Shown here piece after piece: positions 26,576 to 38,000 of a stretch of DNA of 64,000 nucleotides (position 1 is the first letter of the stretch; each line of letters starts with the position of its first letter). This DNA is from Antennarius striatus (taxonomy: Eukaryota; Chordata; Actinopteri; Lophiiformes; Antennariidae), in NCBI RefSeq assembly GCF_040054535.1, contig NC_090779.1:25524001-25588000 (forward strand). Reading direction: 5' to 3'. The translations under genes were made by a program, and so were the position numbers. The notes beneath the pieces were generated by a model, which searched no databases, had not been told where the DNA came from, and worked only from the letters and a program-made list of their open reading frames with translations.

Positions 26576-29178
26576 ATGAAGCTGTTGGTCACGATGGTTT
26601 CCTGTCTGTTCTGCGGCGCCGCAGCAGCCGTGGGCTCAAACTGGTTCCAGCACGCCGTCGGCAGGAGCCGAGACCGGAAACTGGACCAGCGCCGGGTCCC
26701 AGCAGCAGGTAGACCCGATCCATCCACAGGTGTTTGGTGTCCGGAGCAGAACCAGGTGGTACCAGCTGAGGTTTGAAGCTCCTGGTTCTGCTCCGGAGGA
26801 TGGGGGGGGGGGTCAGCAGAACAATTCACACCTGCAGCCGAGTTAGCAGAGTTAGCATGTCTTTAGCATGTTGGCGACACTCATCTTGAGATGTTTCTGT
26901 ATGTTCTGTGGTCAAAATTAATTTAATCATAGACATGAAGTGGGTGGAGCTTGTTCATGCTAGGTGTGTCAGTGGGTGGGGCTCCAGCGATCGGGTTGAT
27001 CATCGTTGTCATGGGAACGCTCAGTTTAATGATGACGACAAACAAAAGTTTTAGAATGACCCCCACACTTCCGTCCCCTTAGACGTCCCCCAGAAGAAGC
27101 AGCCCCCCCACAAACCGCTGTCCTGGAGGTACCCCGACCCCCCATCGGAGGAGGCGCCTCACTTCCCTCCGGACTTGGAGCTGAAGGCCCCCCCGGCGGC
27201 GGAGAGCGTCGCCGTCGTCTGCGGGGAGAACTCCGTCCGAGTGAAGGCCCACAAAGACCTGCTGGGGATTGGCAAGCCGGTGCGGGCCGAAGACGTGTCG
27301 CTGGGGGGCTGCCCCCCCACCGGGGAGGACCAGGAAGCTCAGGCCTGGGTGTTTGAGTCGGAGCTGCATCGATGTGGCAGCCGGCTGCTGGTGAGTTCAG
27401 ACCAAAGGTTTCCTCAGGGCGGGGAGGAGAGTTGATGAGGCATTGACACCCCCCCCCCCAGGGATAAGAGGGCGGGTCAGTGGGAAACGTCCAATCAGAA
27501 CATCTACAGCAGCAGACGGACAGATGATCGTGTGTTTCAGATGTCTGAGGACTCCTTCACCTACGCCTTTGAGCTGCACTACACCCCCAGCCCCCCAGGG
27601 GGCGGTGACATCATCAGAACCACAGGAGCCACCGTCAGCATCGAGTGTCGGTACCAGAGGTCGGAGCTTTTGGTCGTCTCTCCTGATCGGGTTCCTCAAA
27701 CGTCGTCTTGACTTCTTCTGAAGCAGAAGTTCTTGTTTGCAGGAAACAGGAAGTGAGCAGTGCGTCGCTGAAGCCCACCTGGACGCCATTCAGCGCCAAC
27801 ACGGCGTCACAGGAAGGCCTGCAGCTCTCCATCAGACTGATGACTGGTGGGTGGGGGCTCCAGAACCGGTCCATGAAGTGAACCCAGGTGGTACTAAGAC
27901 CCTGAATGGTGACCCGTGATCTCTCTCAGATGATTGGCAGTTCCCCCGCCCCTCCTCTCAGTTCCAGCTTGGTGACATCATGAGGTTTGAGGTGGGGGTC
28001 ACGCCGTTCCACCACGCCCCCCTCAGAGTGATGGTGGACCGCTGCGTGGCCACCGTGGCCCCCAACGTCGACACCGTCCCCCGATACACCTTCCTGGGAC
28101 ACAACGGGTCAGTTTACACCGGTGTCGCCTTCAGGCGTCTGTTGGTCTGGTGTCGCCTTCGGGCGTCTGTTGGTCTGGTGTCGCCTTCAGGCGTCTGTTC
28201 GTCTGGTGTCGCCTTCGGGCGTCTGTTGGTCTGGTGTCGCCTTCAGGCGTCTGTTGGCCTGGTGTCGCCTTCGGGCGTCTGTTGGTCTGGTGTCGCCTTC
28301 GGGCGTCTGTTGGTCTGGTGTCGCCTTCAGGCGTCTGTTGGCCTGGTGTCGCCTTCGGGCGTCTGTTGGTCTGGTGTCGCCTTCGGGCGTCTGTTGGTCT
28401 GGTGTCGCCTTCAGGCGTCTGTTGGTCTGGTGTCGCCTTCGGGCGTCTGTTGGTCTGGTGTCGCCTTCGGGCGTCTGTTGGTCTGGTGTCGCCTTCGGGC
28501 GTCTGTTGGTCTGGTGTCGCCTTCGGGCGTCTGTTGGTCTGGTGTCGCCTTCGGGCGTCTGTTGGTCTCACGCCTCCCGTGTTGCCTTCAGGTGCCTGTT
28601 CGACAGTCAGCTGACGGGTTCCGGCTCCCGGTTCCTGCAGCGTTCTCAGGACGACCGGCTGCAGTTCGAGTTGGAGTCGTTCCGGTTCCAGCAGGACGAC
28701 AGCGGCGAGGTGAGGCTGGGGCGCTGATGCTGATTGGCTGACGGGACGCCAACCAAACTGAACCCGTGTGTCTCTTCAGATCTACATCACCTGCAGCCTG
28801 AGGGCCACGCCGGCGGCCGCCGCCATCGACGCCACCAGCAAGGCCTGCTCCTTCTCCAATGGGTGAGAGGCACATTACCCATCATGCCATCTGCTGCTGA
28901 ACGCCGTTGACTCGTGGGTCTGTCGACAGGTGGAGGGAAGCCAGCGGCCGACATCGAGCCTGCGTCTGCTGTGACACCGACTGTGGGACAGGAAGTCCAG
29001 GTCAGCTGACCAGAACACGTAGGTACCGGTCTTGGAGCGGCGGCTCGAACTGCTCCGGTCCTGAAATGGTGGGCGTGTCTCTACTGAAATAGTGGGCGTG
29101 TCTCTGCCTGCAGGAGCTCCGTGGGAACAGGAAGCAGCGGTTGGACCAATCACAGTGAAGGAGAAACGACGTCCGTGA
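26576..29178 (+). CDS. zp3: Zona pellucida ZP3-type egg-coat glycoprotein, nine exons
   Basis: Structural glycoprotein of the fish egg envelope, polymerising through its ZP domain. Exons: 26576-26708, 27083-27390, 27541-27659, 27743-27846, 27930-28107, 28592-28709, 28780-28862, 28930-29000, 29114-29178; 392 aa, all phases consistent. Residues 1-20 are a signal peptide (MKLLVTMVSCLFCGAAAAVG). The ZP-N half runs from VAVVCGENSVRVKAHKDLLG to IECRYQRK; the ZP-C half contains DRCVATVAPNVDTVPRY, GCLFDSQLTGSGSRF, YITCSLRATPAAAA and a Cys-rich end ACVCCDTDCG, the ZP3 pattern. No C-terminal membrane helix is seen, as in other fish ZP3 proteins; a basic KEKRRP is the last segment. Intron 5 is a 28-bp array of splice-acceptor copies (separate entry). 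Which of the several fish ZP3 paralogues this is cannot be said. Confidence 0.95.
28117..28575 (+). repeat. 28-bp array of acceptor-like units filling ZP3 intron 5
   Basis: Sixteen tandem copies of GTGTCGCCTTCRGGCGTCTG plus TTGGTCTG. Each unit resembles the real exon-6 acceptor (TTGCCTTCAG then GTGCCTGTTC at 28582-28601). Five copies keep CAG at the junction and eleven have CGG, which lacks the required AG. The five copies nearest the true acceptor are all CGG. The period is not divisible by three and all three plus frames happen to be open, so long frames here are not coding evidence. Confidence 0.95.
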
Positions 29179-29188
29179 GGAGAGACTC

Positions 29189-29194
29189 ATTAAA
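29189..29194 (+). other. Poly(A) signal of the ZP3 gene
   Basis: ATTAAA only 11 bases after the stop codon. Very short 3' untranslated regions are usual for fish ZP genes, which supports the gene end. Confidence 0.7.
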
Positions 29195-29214
29195 GCTGTT
29201 GTCAGCGAGACTTC

Positions 29215-30165
29215 ATGTGTGGTTTGTTCTGTGGCTCCGCCTTCATTATCGTCATAGCAACAACTAAAACCAATAGAGAGCAGTTCTACCCAGGAAGTGG
29301 TTCCACTCCGGCGTCCATCACAGGACGAGGAGGAGCTTCTGGTTCTTCGCCCTGAGACTCAGAGGTTGAGGTCAGACGGACGCCACAAGAAGTCTTCCTG
29401 TGTGATGAAGGTCTCACTGTTTTCATTAACCCTGATGATGATGATGATGGTACCATTGGGGTTCTGGTGGTCTGAACTGTCCAGATGTAGGTAGAACTCT
29501 TTGGATCATGTGGTTTCTGGTGTTTCTGACTGAAACACGTCTCGGTTTCCGTCACACATGAAGCCTCTTCATCACCGGTGGGTTTCTGAATCCACAGCTT
29601 CTGCTTGATGGAACCAAAGCAAACGTTTCTTCTGCCCTCTGGACGCGAGCCTATGACGTCACGAAGCAGCCGTTACAGATGGTTCTAATTGGCTCGTCAG
29701 GCGGAGCAATAATCTTTATTGTACCCCCTTAATTCACATGAAGGTGAAAACTGCACCTGTCACAGACCAGCGTGGGGCACCAGTGCCTCCCTCTGGCAGC
29801 GGGTGGAACTGCACCTGAAAGAACCAGCTTGTCCCATAAAACTTCAAATTGGTGACAAATATTTTATCTCTATTTTAACACTGGAAAGAAGATCCGTTGA
29901 GATAAATGAGATGAGTCTATACAGTATAGCTCTGATTGGGAGAGGTTATTTTTTCCCCTCTATGGATTAATAAACCTGCCTTTGTTTCTGCTTTCTTTCT
30001 CCTCTTAATCCCATCAGATTAATCTGACAAGTCTTCATCAACCGGATTATCATGTTCTGGAGAACAAATCTGATGATGCTGATTGGTTCCTGTAATCGAT
30101 GTTCAATTAATGTCCCATCAGGTCCAGAGACCAGGGTCTCCTCCAAGATACAGAACGTCATCTGA

Positions 30166-30219
<54 letters not shown>

Positions 30220-30990
30220 GCGTTGGCCCTGTTGTTGGTGGATGTAAACATTTCAAGTTGAACATCTCTGAAATTTATCGCGACGATCTTTGTTCGTCGT
30301 CCACCCGTCAGAGTGCGTGATGACGTAGGGGAGAGACGTATCTGATTTAGACGCTTTCAGGGTCACGTAGACTGTAGGAATTATGGACTTCTCCGTTTTT
30401 TTGTTGTTTTTTTTTGAAAAAAAAAAACAAGCAGCAGGCGAGAAGAAATGATAATCCCTCAAATGGTTCTGAATCTGAACTTTACTCTGTCTAGATACAA
30501 CAAAACCGAAATGACTCCTTCATTTATTATTCTGTAAATCACTTTTCCTTACTTGTGATCGCTTCTAAGGCCTCCTGTTACTCTTCTACTTAGAATATTA
30601 TTTTAGAAACATTTTTCCAAACTCTTTAGAGTCCAGTGTGACAAAGATTCACCAGAGACTAGAACTGAATGACCGGAATTTAAATCCCAGCAGCAGAAGA
30701 AGAAGAGGTGAATGACTAACACTAGAAGTTACGCTTTTCTTCTGGCACCTGAATGCAGCACTGGTCCCAGGCTCCTCCCACTTCCGTTCAGAACCGCTAT
30801 TTGCTGGGCTGATGGTTGCCTTCACGTCCTGACCTGGAATCCGCTGCTCGTCGACCCGACCGACGGTGTCCGGTGGTTCTTTATTTCAGAGGGTCCCCGG
30901 AGCCTCGGACGGAACATGGCCGTAGGGAGGTAACCCTCCCCGGGGCAGCCGCCGCTCCTCTGACCGCTGAAGGACGGAGAAGGACGGAGA
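29215..30990. other. Intergenic region between ZP3 and CERK
   Basis: No exon recognised. It contains a (CA)n microsatellite at 30168-30218 and otherwise unique DNA. The CERK promoter should lie in its last several hundred bases. Confidence 0.6.
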
Positions 30991-30997
30991 GGCTCCG

Positions 30998-31527
30998 ATG
31001 GAGAGGCCGAACCGACAGCTGCTGCTGTCCGAGCTCCGCATCAGAAACGCGGCGTACGACGTGAGCCTGAGCCGGTCGGTGCTGAGCTGGAAGAGGCGGA
31101 GCTCCAGTCCGGTGTACCGGCCGTTCAGACCCAGTAAGACGGAACCCGCCTGTCTGTCTGTCAGGAACCCGTCTGTCTGTCAGGAACCCGTCTGTCTGTC
31201 AGGAACCTGTCTGTCTGTCAGGAACCTGTCTGTCTGTCAGGAACCCGTCTGTCTGTCTGTCAGGAACCCGTCTGTCTGTCAGGAACCCGTCTGTCTGTCT
31301 GTCAGGAACCCGTCTGTCTGTCTGTCAGGAACCCGTCTGTCTGTCAGGAACCCGTCTGTCTGTCAGGAACCTGTCTGTCTGTCAGGAACCCGTCTGTCTG
31401 TCAGGAACCTGTCTGTCTGTCTGTCAGGAACCTGTCTGTCTGTCAGGAACCCGTCTGTCTGTCAGGAACCCGTCTGTCTGTCAGGAACCCGTCTGTCTGT
31501 CTGTCAGGAACCTGTCTGTCAGGAACC

Positions 31528-31563
<36 letters not shown>

Positions 31564-32104
31564 AGGAACCCGTCTGTCTGTCAGGAACCTGTCTGTCTGT
31601 CGGCCTCAGCGCGCGACGCGACATCCTGTTGAAAACACGGGACGTTCATGACGTAGAGACGCCAGTCCGTGACGTCATTACAGGTTCAGAGCCGCTGGAG
31701 GCGTCACTAATGATAAACGATATGTCCCGTTATGTGACCCAGTGGTCAGCCGGGGGGGGGGGGGCACCGAACCAGAACCCACTATGACGCGTTCAGGTGC
31801 GTCCAGGAAGATGGTGACGTCATGTCAGTATGACGTCACCTGACGTTCTGGTCCACACTCAGCAGCTCATTGAGGATGAGGTGTGACCAGATGAAGGTGT
31901 CGATGGTTCAGGGAGGTGTGAAGAGTTGTGTGTGTGGGGGGGTGGAGGTGGGGGTCAGGTCTGGACCTCCTGCCCCGGTCCGGGTCATGTGACCCGCTCC
32001 AGCTGGTCCCAGGTCAGAGAGGGAGCCTCCACAGGTACAGATCGTACTGAACAAACAGGTTGGAACGCACCCCGGAGGACTGAGCTGACATCCAACGCGC
32101 GTGT

Positions 32105-32164
<60 letters not shown>

Positions 32165-33070
32165 ACCGGTACGTCCTAGAACAACAGGGAGGGTGTTGGG
32201 TGTCGGCGTCCCAGCAGGCCTGCTGTTTTTACCCAGGATGCTTTGTGTTTCACGCTGACAACAGGAACGCTGCTGGGCGTGTGAACCTGGAAGGACCGCG
32301 GAGTGTGTGAGGGTTCTGTGTGTGTGTTCGGTTCTGCTAACTGTGTGTGTGTGTGTGTTCAGGTGTGTGTCACAGCGTCTCCGTGTCAGAGATCATCTCT
32401 GTCAGAGAGGAGGAGGAGAAGAGCAGCAGACGGAGAGACGGAAGCAGCTGGAAGAAGATCGAGAAGCAAGGAACGGACAGCAGACACGCCTTCACAGGTG
32501 ACACACCTGGACACACACACCTGGAGACACACACACCTGGACACACACACACTACTGGACACACACTACTGGACACACACACACCTGGACGGACACACCT
32601 GGACGGACACACCTGGACGGACACACCTGGACTGACACACCTGGACACACACACACACACACACACACACCTGGACACACACACACACCTGGACACACAC
32701 ACACACACCTGGACACACACACACCTGGACACACACACACCTGGACACACACACACACCTGGACACACACACCTGGACACGGACACACCTGGACGGACAC
32801 ACACACACCTGGACGGACACACACCTGGAGACACACATCTGGACACACACACCTGGACACACACGCACACACACACACACACCTGGACACACACACACAC
32901 ACCTGGACACACACACACACCTGGACACACACACACCTGGACACGGACACACCTGGACGGACACACACACACCTGGACGGACACACACCTGGAGACACAC
33001 ATCTGGACACACACACCTGGACACACACACCTGGACACACACACCTGGACACACACACACACACACACCT

Positions 33071-33110
<40 letters not shown>

Positions 33111-33223
33111 GGACACACACACACCTGGCGATGCAGCGGCGGTCTCATGTTGATGATAATGAAACCTGTCGGCTCTGAACAGGAAGTGTTTTAAACGTCA
33201 ATCAATACATGTAATCGATAGTA

Positions 33224-33270
<47 letters not shown>

Positions 33271-33402
33271 GCTGTACGTGGAGAGGTGTCGGCAGCACCG
33301 CTGGCGGTGCGCAGAGGTTACCTTCACCTGTCCAGAGGAGGCGCTGTTTCAGCACTGGGTCAGCAGCATCAGGGAGCAGCTCGCCGCCATCAGTAGGACG
33401 CG

Positions 33403-33440
<38 letters not shown>

Positions 33441-34034
33441 ATGAACACGTGTGTGATCCGTGTTGTCCAGCCTGCAGACCCAAACACCTGCTGGTCTACA
33501 TCAACCCGTACGGCGGGAAGAAGCAGGGCCAACGCATCTATGAGCACAAGGTGGCGCCGCTGTTCAACCGGGCGGGCGTCTCCACGCACGTCATCGGTAC
33601 CGCCCCCTCTGCTCACTTCTTGTTCTCCAGACGCCCGACATGAGGGGGGTCACTCATCTCAACGCCGTCTGTGTTTGTTCTCATAGTTACAGAACACGCC
33701 AATTATGCGCGGGATCACCTGAGGACGGAGGCGGAGTTAAAGACGTATGACGGGTGAGGCGTCGCTTCTCTTCCTGTGACTACATCACAGTGTACCGCCA
33801 AAATAAAAGCACTGCAGCTGCTAGCGCGTCTATCAGAGCGTCATCAGACGTGACAGGAAGTGATGTCATGGCTGTTCACGTCCTGCTCAGGGTGGTGTGT
33901 GTCGGCGGCGACGGCATGTTCAGTGAGATCGTCCACGGTTTGGTGTGGAGGACGCAGGTGGACGCCGGCGTGGACCCCAACGGCCCCCAGGGGGCGCTGC
34001 TGCCCTGCTCCCTGCGCATCGGAATCATTCCTGC

Positions 34035-34069
<35 letters not shown>

Positions 34070-34384
34070 ATGGTGTCGCCCTGGTCCCTACATCTACTGG
34101 AGGAATCTAATCACCGATCAATATGGTGATCAGATGGCGTCTGTTGTGTTTCAGGATCAACCGACTGCATCTGCTTCGCCACTGTGGGAACCAACGACCC
34201 CGTGACCTCTGCGCTGCACATCATCGTGGGTCGGTCACATGATCTCCTCTGAGCGTCAGACGTTAGACACGCCCCTCCAGTGAAAACCAATCACCTGTGT
34301 CCTCCACCGGGGGGCGCTGCAGCCAAACCCAGCACCAGTGGAGGTCTGCTTTCAAAATGTAATTCTGTGTGTGTGTGTGTGTGT

Positions 34385-34424
<40 letters not shown>

Positions 34425-36450
34425 GAGACTCCCAGCCGATGGATGTGTGCTCCGTTCACCACAACAACACGTTCCTGCGATACTCTGTCTCGTTGCTGGG
34501 CTACGGTTTCTATGGCGACGTGTTGACTGACAGTGAGAGGAAGCGGTGGATGGGTCCGGCCAGATACGACGTCTCAGGTACCAGCACGTCAACAAAAGTA
34601 AAAAGTATCTGGGTTCACCCCCCAGAACGGTCCCAGGGACAGAAGTTCTGTGGCGTTTGAATGGATCGAACACGGGGTGAATGTGGGGTAAATGTGGGGT
34701 AAATGTGGGGTGAATGTGGGGTAAATGTGGGGTAAATGTGGGGTGAATGTGGGGTAAATGTGGGGTGAATGTGGGGTGAATGTGGGGTAAATGTGGGGTG
34801 AATGTGGGGTGAATGTGGGGTGAACACGGGGTGAACACAGGGCTACACTGACGATGACGACGGTCATAAGCACTGACTGTCTGCCAGGTGTGAAGATGTT
34901 CCTGACTCACCACTACTATGAAGGAACCGTGTCCTACCTGCCAGCCAGAGGCATCATGGGAACGCCGCGTGATGCAGCCAAGTGTCGTTCTGGGTGAGAG
35001 ACATCGGTGTTATCGCCGTGGAAACTACTTTCATTTAAAACCTCAGATGGGAAACGTGTTTAAAGGTCGTTGTTTGAATGTGTTTACTGTTTGTTTATTC
35101 TTTGTTGGTTTCAGGTAAAATTCAAAAGCTTCTTTCTGATCTGGTTGAATCAGAGCTCAAACATTTTCAGTGTGTAGTTAGAACCAGTTCAGCTGGCTGT
35201 TCAGTTCATCCAGGTGAGTCAAGGTAGCCATAGGTTCTCCAGCAGCTCAGATGTTGGTTCTCAATCCAGTGGTTTGGTTCATAAACCCAGTGGTTTGCTT
35301 CTAAATGTAGTGGTCAGATTCTAAATCTAGAGGTTTAGTTCTAAATCCAGTCATTTGGTTCTCAATCTAGAGGTTTAGATCTAAATCCAGTGGTTTGGTT
35401 CTGAGCTTCAGGCGATGGTTTTTCTTCTCTCTTCCTGTCGTATATAACAGACTTTGATGGTTCCTCCAAGATTCCGGTAAAGGTGATTGTTTCACCCATG
35501 TTTGACTTCCATTGGTGTGTGTGTGTGTGTGTGTGTGTACATTCCAGGTGTGTGGTTTGCCACCACAATGGGCAGCTGCTTTCAGATGGAGCTGGGAGGT
35601 ACGAGGTGAACGAGGCGTCAGAATGCGGTGAGTCCTGCTTCTACAACACGACAAACCGCTGAACCTTAGGTGCACATCGCACGTGGTCGGAGTAGTGAAC
35701 ACCCACCCACCAGCACACTAATGTGGACTCGTGTTCCACAATGTAGAGTTGTGTTGTTAAAGATGAGATCTGCCTTTCAGAAGGAGATTCCTGGAGGACG
35801 ATCCGGGGCAAGTTCCTGGCTATAAACGCTGCCAGCATGAGCTGCGCTTGTCCTCGCAGCCCCAAAGGCCTCTCACCTGCTGCCCACCTGGCCGACGGCA
35901 CCACCGACCTCATACTGGTCCGAAAATGTTCCCGCTTTGACTTTCTGAGACACCTCCTCCGACACACCAGCAAAGACGACCAGGTAGGAAACGGAGATGT
36001 GCTTCATGTCCCCTGAACAAACACCCGCTACCTCCCCTGTCTTCTGTTTCGTCCAGTTTGACCTGACGTTCGTTGAGGTCCACCGGGTTCGGCGATTCTG
36101 TTTCACGCCACGTCACTGCCAGAGCGACTCGGACTTGGAGCTAGACCTGCGAGAGAATGGGAAGCGCCAGATCTTCAGGCAGTTCTGCAGAGACTATCCA
36201 ACGTGCGGTTGCGCCCCCGCCTACAGCAGCTGGAACTGCGATGGCGAGATCTTGACCCACACAGCCATCGACGTCAGGTCCCACATCTTTTCGAGCGTCC
36301 CTTCTTGTTACCAGGTTACCAGGTGACGGTTCTCTCAATGGAATCTCCTGTTGTTTTTTCAGAGCGCACTGCCAGCTGATCAAGCTGTTTGCTCGAGGGA
36401 TCGAAGAACCAATGGTGTTTGAGGATTTCACCAACCCCTGTGCAATATAA
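30998..36450 (+). CDS. cerk: Ceramide kinase, 13 exons
   Basis: Lipid kinase that phosphorylates ceramide to ceramide-1-phosphate at Golgi and plasma membranes. Exons: 30998-31133, 32363-32497, 33270-33392, 33471-33596, 33687-33753, 33891-34036, 34155-34229, 34425-34577, 34888-34993, 35548-35627, 35781-35983, 36057-36277, 36363-36450; 552 aa against 537 in human. Exons 1-3 make the N-terminal PH-like region ([23 protein letters not shown]). The diacylglycerol-kinase-type catalytic domain begins [20 protein letters not shown], has the nucleotide-binding [16 protein letters not shown] and [13 protein letters not shown], and [11 protein letters not shown]. The family CxxxCxxC motif is intact across exons 9/10 (CRSGCVVC). 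The C-terminal part includes [20 protein letters not shown] and [14 protein letters not shown]. Many introns begin or end in (TG)n, and intron 1 and intron 2 are mostly minisatellite. Start chosen at the first in-frame ATG of exon 1; the extreme N-terminus is less conserved. Confidence 0.97.
31142..31605 (+). repeat. 19/23-bp minisatellite at the start of CERK intron 1
   Basis: About 22 copies of GGAACCCGTCTGTCTGTCA with one extra GTCT in some units. It starts about eight bases after the exon 1 donor. Confidence 0.95.
32101..32162. repeat. (TG)n microsatellite in CERK intron 1
   Basis: About 30 TG units with one interruption. Confidence 0.95.
32500..33130 (+). repeat. CACCTGGACACACA compound array in CERK intron 2
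   Basis: About 630 bases of (CA)n punctuated by CCTGGA and CCTGGACGGA. It begins almost at the exon 2 donor (CACAG then GTGACACACCTGG), so the unit looks seeded by the intron start. Internal higher-order repeats of about 170 bases are visible (32,760-32,850 resembles 32,930-33,020). Confidence 0.95.
33226..33266 (+). repeat. (GT)20 at the CERK exon 3 acceptor
   Basis: The array runs right up to the acceptor (GTGTGTGCAG then exon 3), taking the place of a normal pyrimidine tract. It is complementary to the (CA)n at 33404-33438 on the other side of the exon. Confidence 0.95.
33404..33438 (+). repeat. (CA)n just downstream of CERK exon 3
   Basis: About 17 CA units, starting 11 bases after the exon 3 donor. 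Confidence 0.95.
34037..34068 (+). repeat. (GT)n forming the CERK exon 6 donor
   Basis: The intron begins directly with GTGTGTGT, so the microsatellite itself supplies the splice donor instead of a GTRAGT consensus. Confidence 0.9.
34365..34422 (+). repeat. (TG)n at the CERK exon 8 acceptor
   Basis: About 28 TG units ending in GTGTAG immediately before exon 8, again without a pyrimidine tract. Confidence 0.9.
34675..34845 (+). repeat. 11-bp minisatellite in CERK intron 8
   Basis: About 16 copies of GTGGGGTAAAT / GTGGGGTGAAT. Confidence 0.95.
35245..35405. repeat. Degenerate repeat of about 24 bp in CERK intron 9
   Basis: Imperfect copies of TCTAAATCCAGTGGTTTGGT. A short (GT)n at 35513-35538 follows near the exon 10 acceptor. 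Confidence 0.75.
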
Positions 36451-37804
36451 ACCGCGTCCCTTCGCCCTCGGTCTGGATGGAGCTGAGTGTCTGGCACCTG
36501 ATGTGCTCCGGCCCTGACCGAGGAACCTCTTTTCTCTGATTTGGCGATTTTGTTACCGGGGTTACGAATGTCTGTTACGACAACGCTCAAGCTGGACACC
36601 GTCAGAGCGCGGTGGGACTTGTGTTGTCCTGGTGTAGCAGCGGTAGCACCTGTGGGGTGGGCAGTCGCTCTTGTTACGATGGATGGAAGAGACCACGGAT
36701 CCAGTTTCTTCAGCTTTAACCTCTGAACTTTTTTTTACACTCCGTGTTTATCTGCAGCTTTAATGTAGTCTTGATGGGTCTGATCACATGTGTTTAAGAT
36801 GAAGGGTCCTGTTCCATTTTGCTCCCCAAAACAGGTCCTTTGGAGTTTCGGTCATTTGTCAGGAAGACTTGGCTCGGTTACAATCACTTCGCGTTTTGAC
36901 CGCCCTGGAATGTAGAAACAAGTCCAGGTCAGTCAGCGAGTCGGCTGAGCTAGTCGACACGCGCAAATGTTTTTAATCCACTGTTTCTGCTCAGTATGCA
37001 AACAGTGACCTCTTGGTTTCGTGCTTTGTGTGGAAACGCCTCCGAGGAATCATGTGACCATCAACAGAAAACTGCAAATGGTCCCAGAAGGCTTCAGTGG
37101 ACTGACATGAAATTTTTATCATGCTAATGCTAATTTAAAGCAGCCATAGATGCAGCTCCCCGCCTTTTTATTCAGTTCGGACGAAGAGGCGGGGCTTTTT
37201 CCAAACGTTTGCCCCAAGATGGGGTTTGTTTCCTAGTCGTACCCCTAAACAGGTGTTTAGAAAATAGTTTCCGCTCGTGTGGATGTGTAGCCTGATGCTA
37301 ACGGGTTTCTTCCATCTCCATGCATCATCATCATCATCTCCAGTGAGGTCACATCTGCCTCCCTGAGCTCTGGAACACGGGTTCCACTCAGACTTTTCTC
37401 TTTAATGACCTCAGAACATCACATCAAGCAGCATCCAGTCCTGAAGCATCCCATTACCTTCTCCAGGACTGTCCTTCAAGACATCCCATAATGACCTGAA
37501 CCAACCAGAAGCTCTTAAGTCTAATGTGACCCAGGCCCGGTTCTGGACCTTCTGTAGCTGCTGATCATTTGTTCTTGTTGTATAGTTTCCTCTGCTGCCG
37601 ATGAGCCGGACTCAAACTGCCTGAGGAACCAGCAGCAAGCTCCAAATATCAACCAATCAGCTTTCAGCGTTCTCCTGGTCCAAACCTGACCAAACACCAG
37701 CAGTGGTTTAATGATGTAGCTGTCTGACTACCTGACTCTGTCTACCTGTCTACTCCTCTGTCTACCTGTCTCTGTCTCTCTACAACTACAGACTTCAGGG
37801 GTTC

Positions 37805-38000
37805 AGTTTGATTTGGATTAGGGTTGGTCAGGGATTAGGGTTGGTTAGGGTTAGTTAGGGGTTAGGGTTGGTTAGAAGTTAGGGGTTAGGGTTGATTAGG
37901 GTAAGGGTTCATTAGAGTTGGTTAGGGATTAGGGTTGGTTAGGAGTTAGGGTTTATTTGGGTTTGGGTTTGTTTGGGTTAGGGTTGGTTAGGGTTAGGAC
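37805..38000 (+). repeat. Degenerate GGGTTAGG-type internal telomere-like repeat
   Basis: Irregular copies of GGGTTAGGGTTGGTTAGGG. A low-complexity tract with telomere-like units, not a chromosome end. Confidence 0.8.

Noticed and set aside
27980-28741. 253-aa and 201-aa frames running from ZP3 exon 5 through the repeat
   Set aside because: The extension past 28107 is the intron 5 array; a good donor and acceptor remove it and restore the ZP3 sequence.
32347-33153. Frames of 180-270 aa rich in Thr, His or Cys, Val
   Set aside because: They are CA/TG compound arrays in CERK intron 2.
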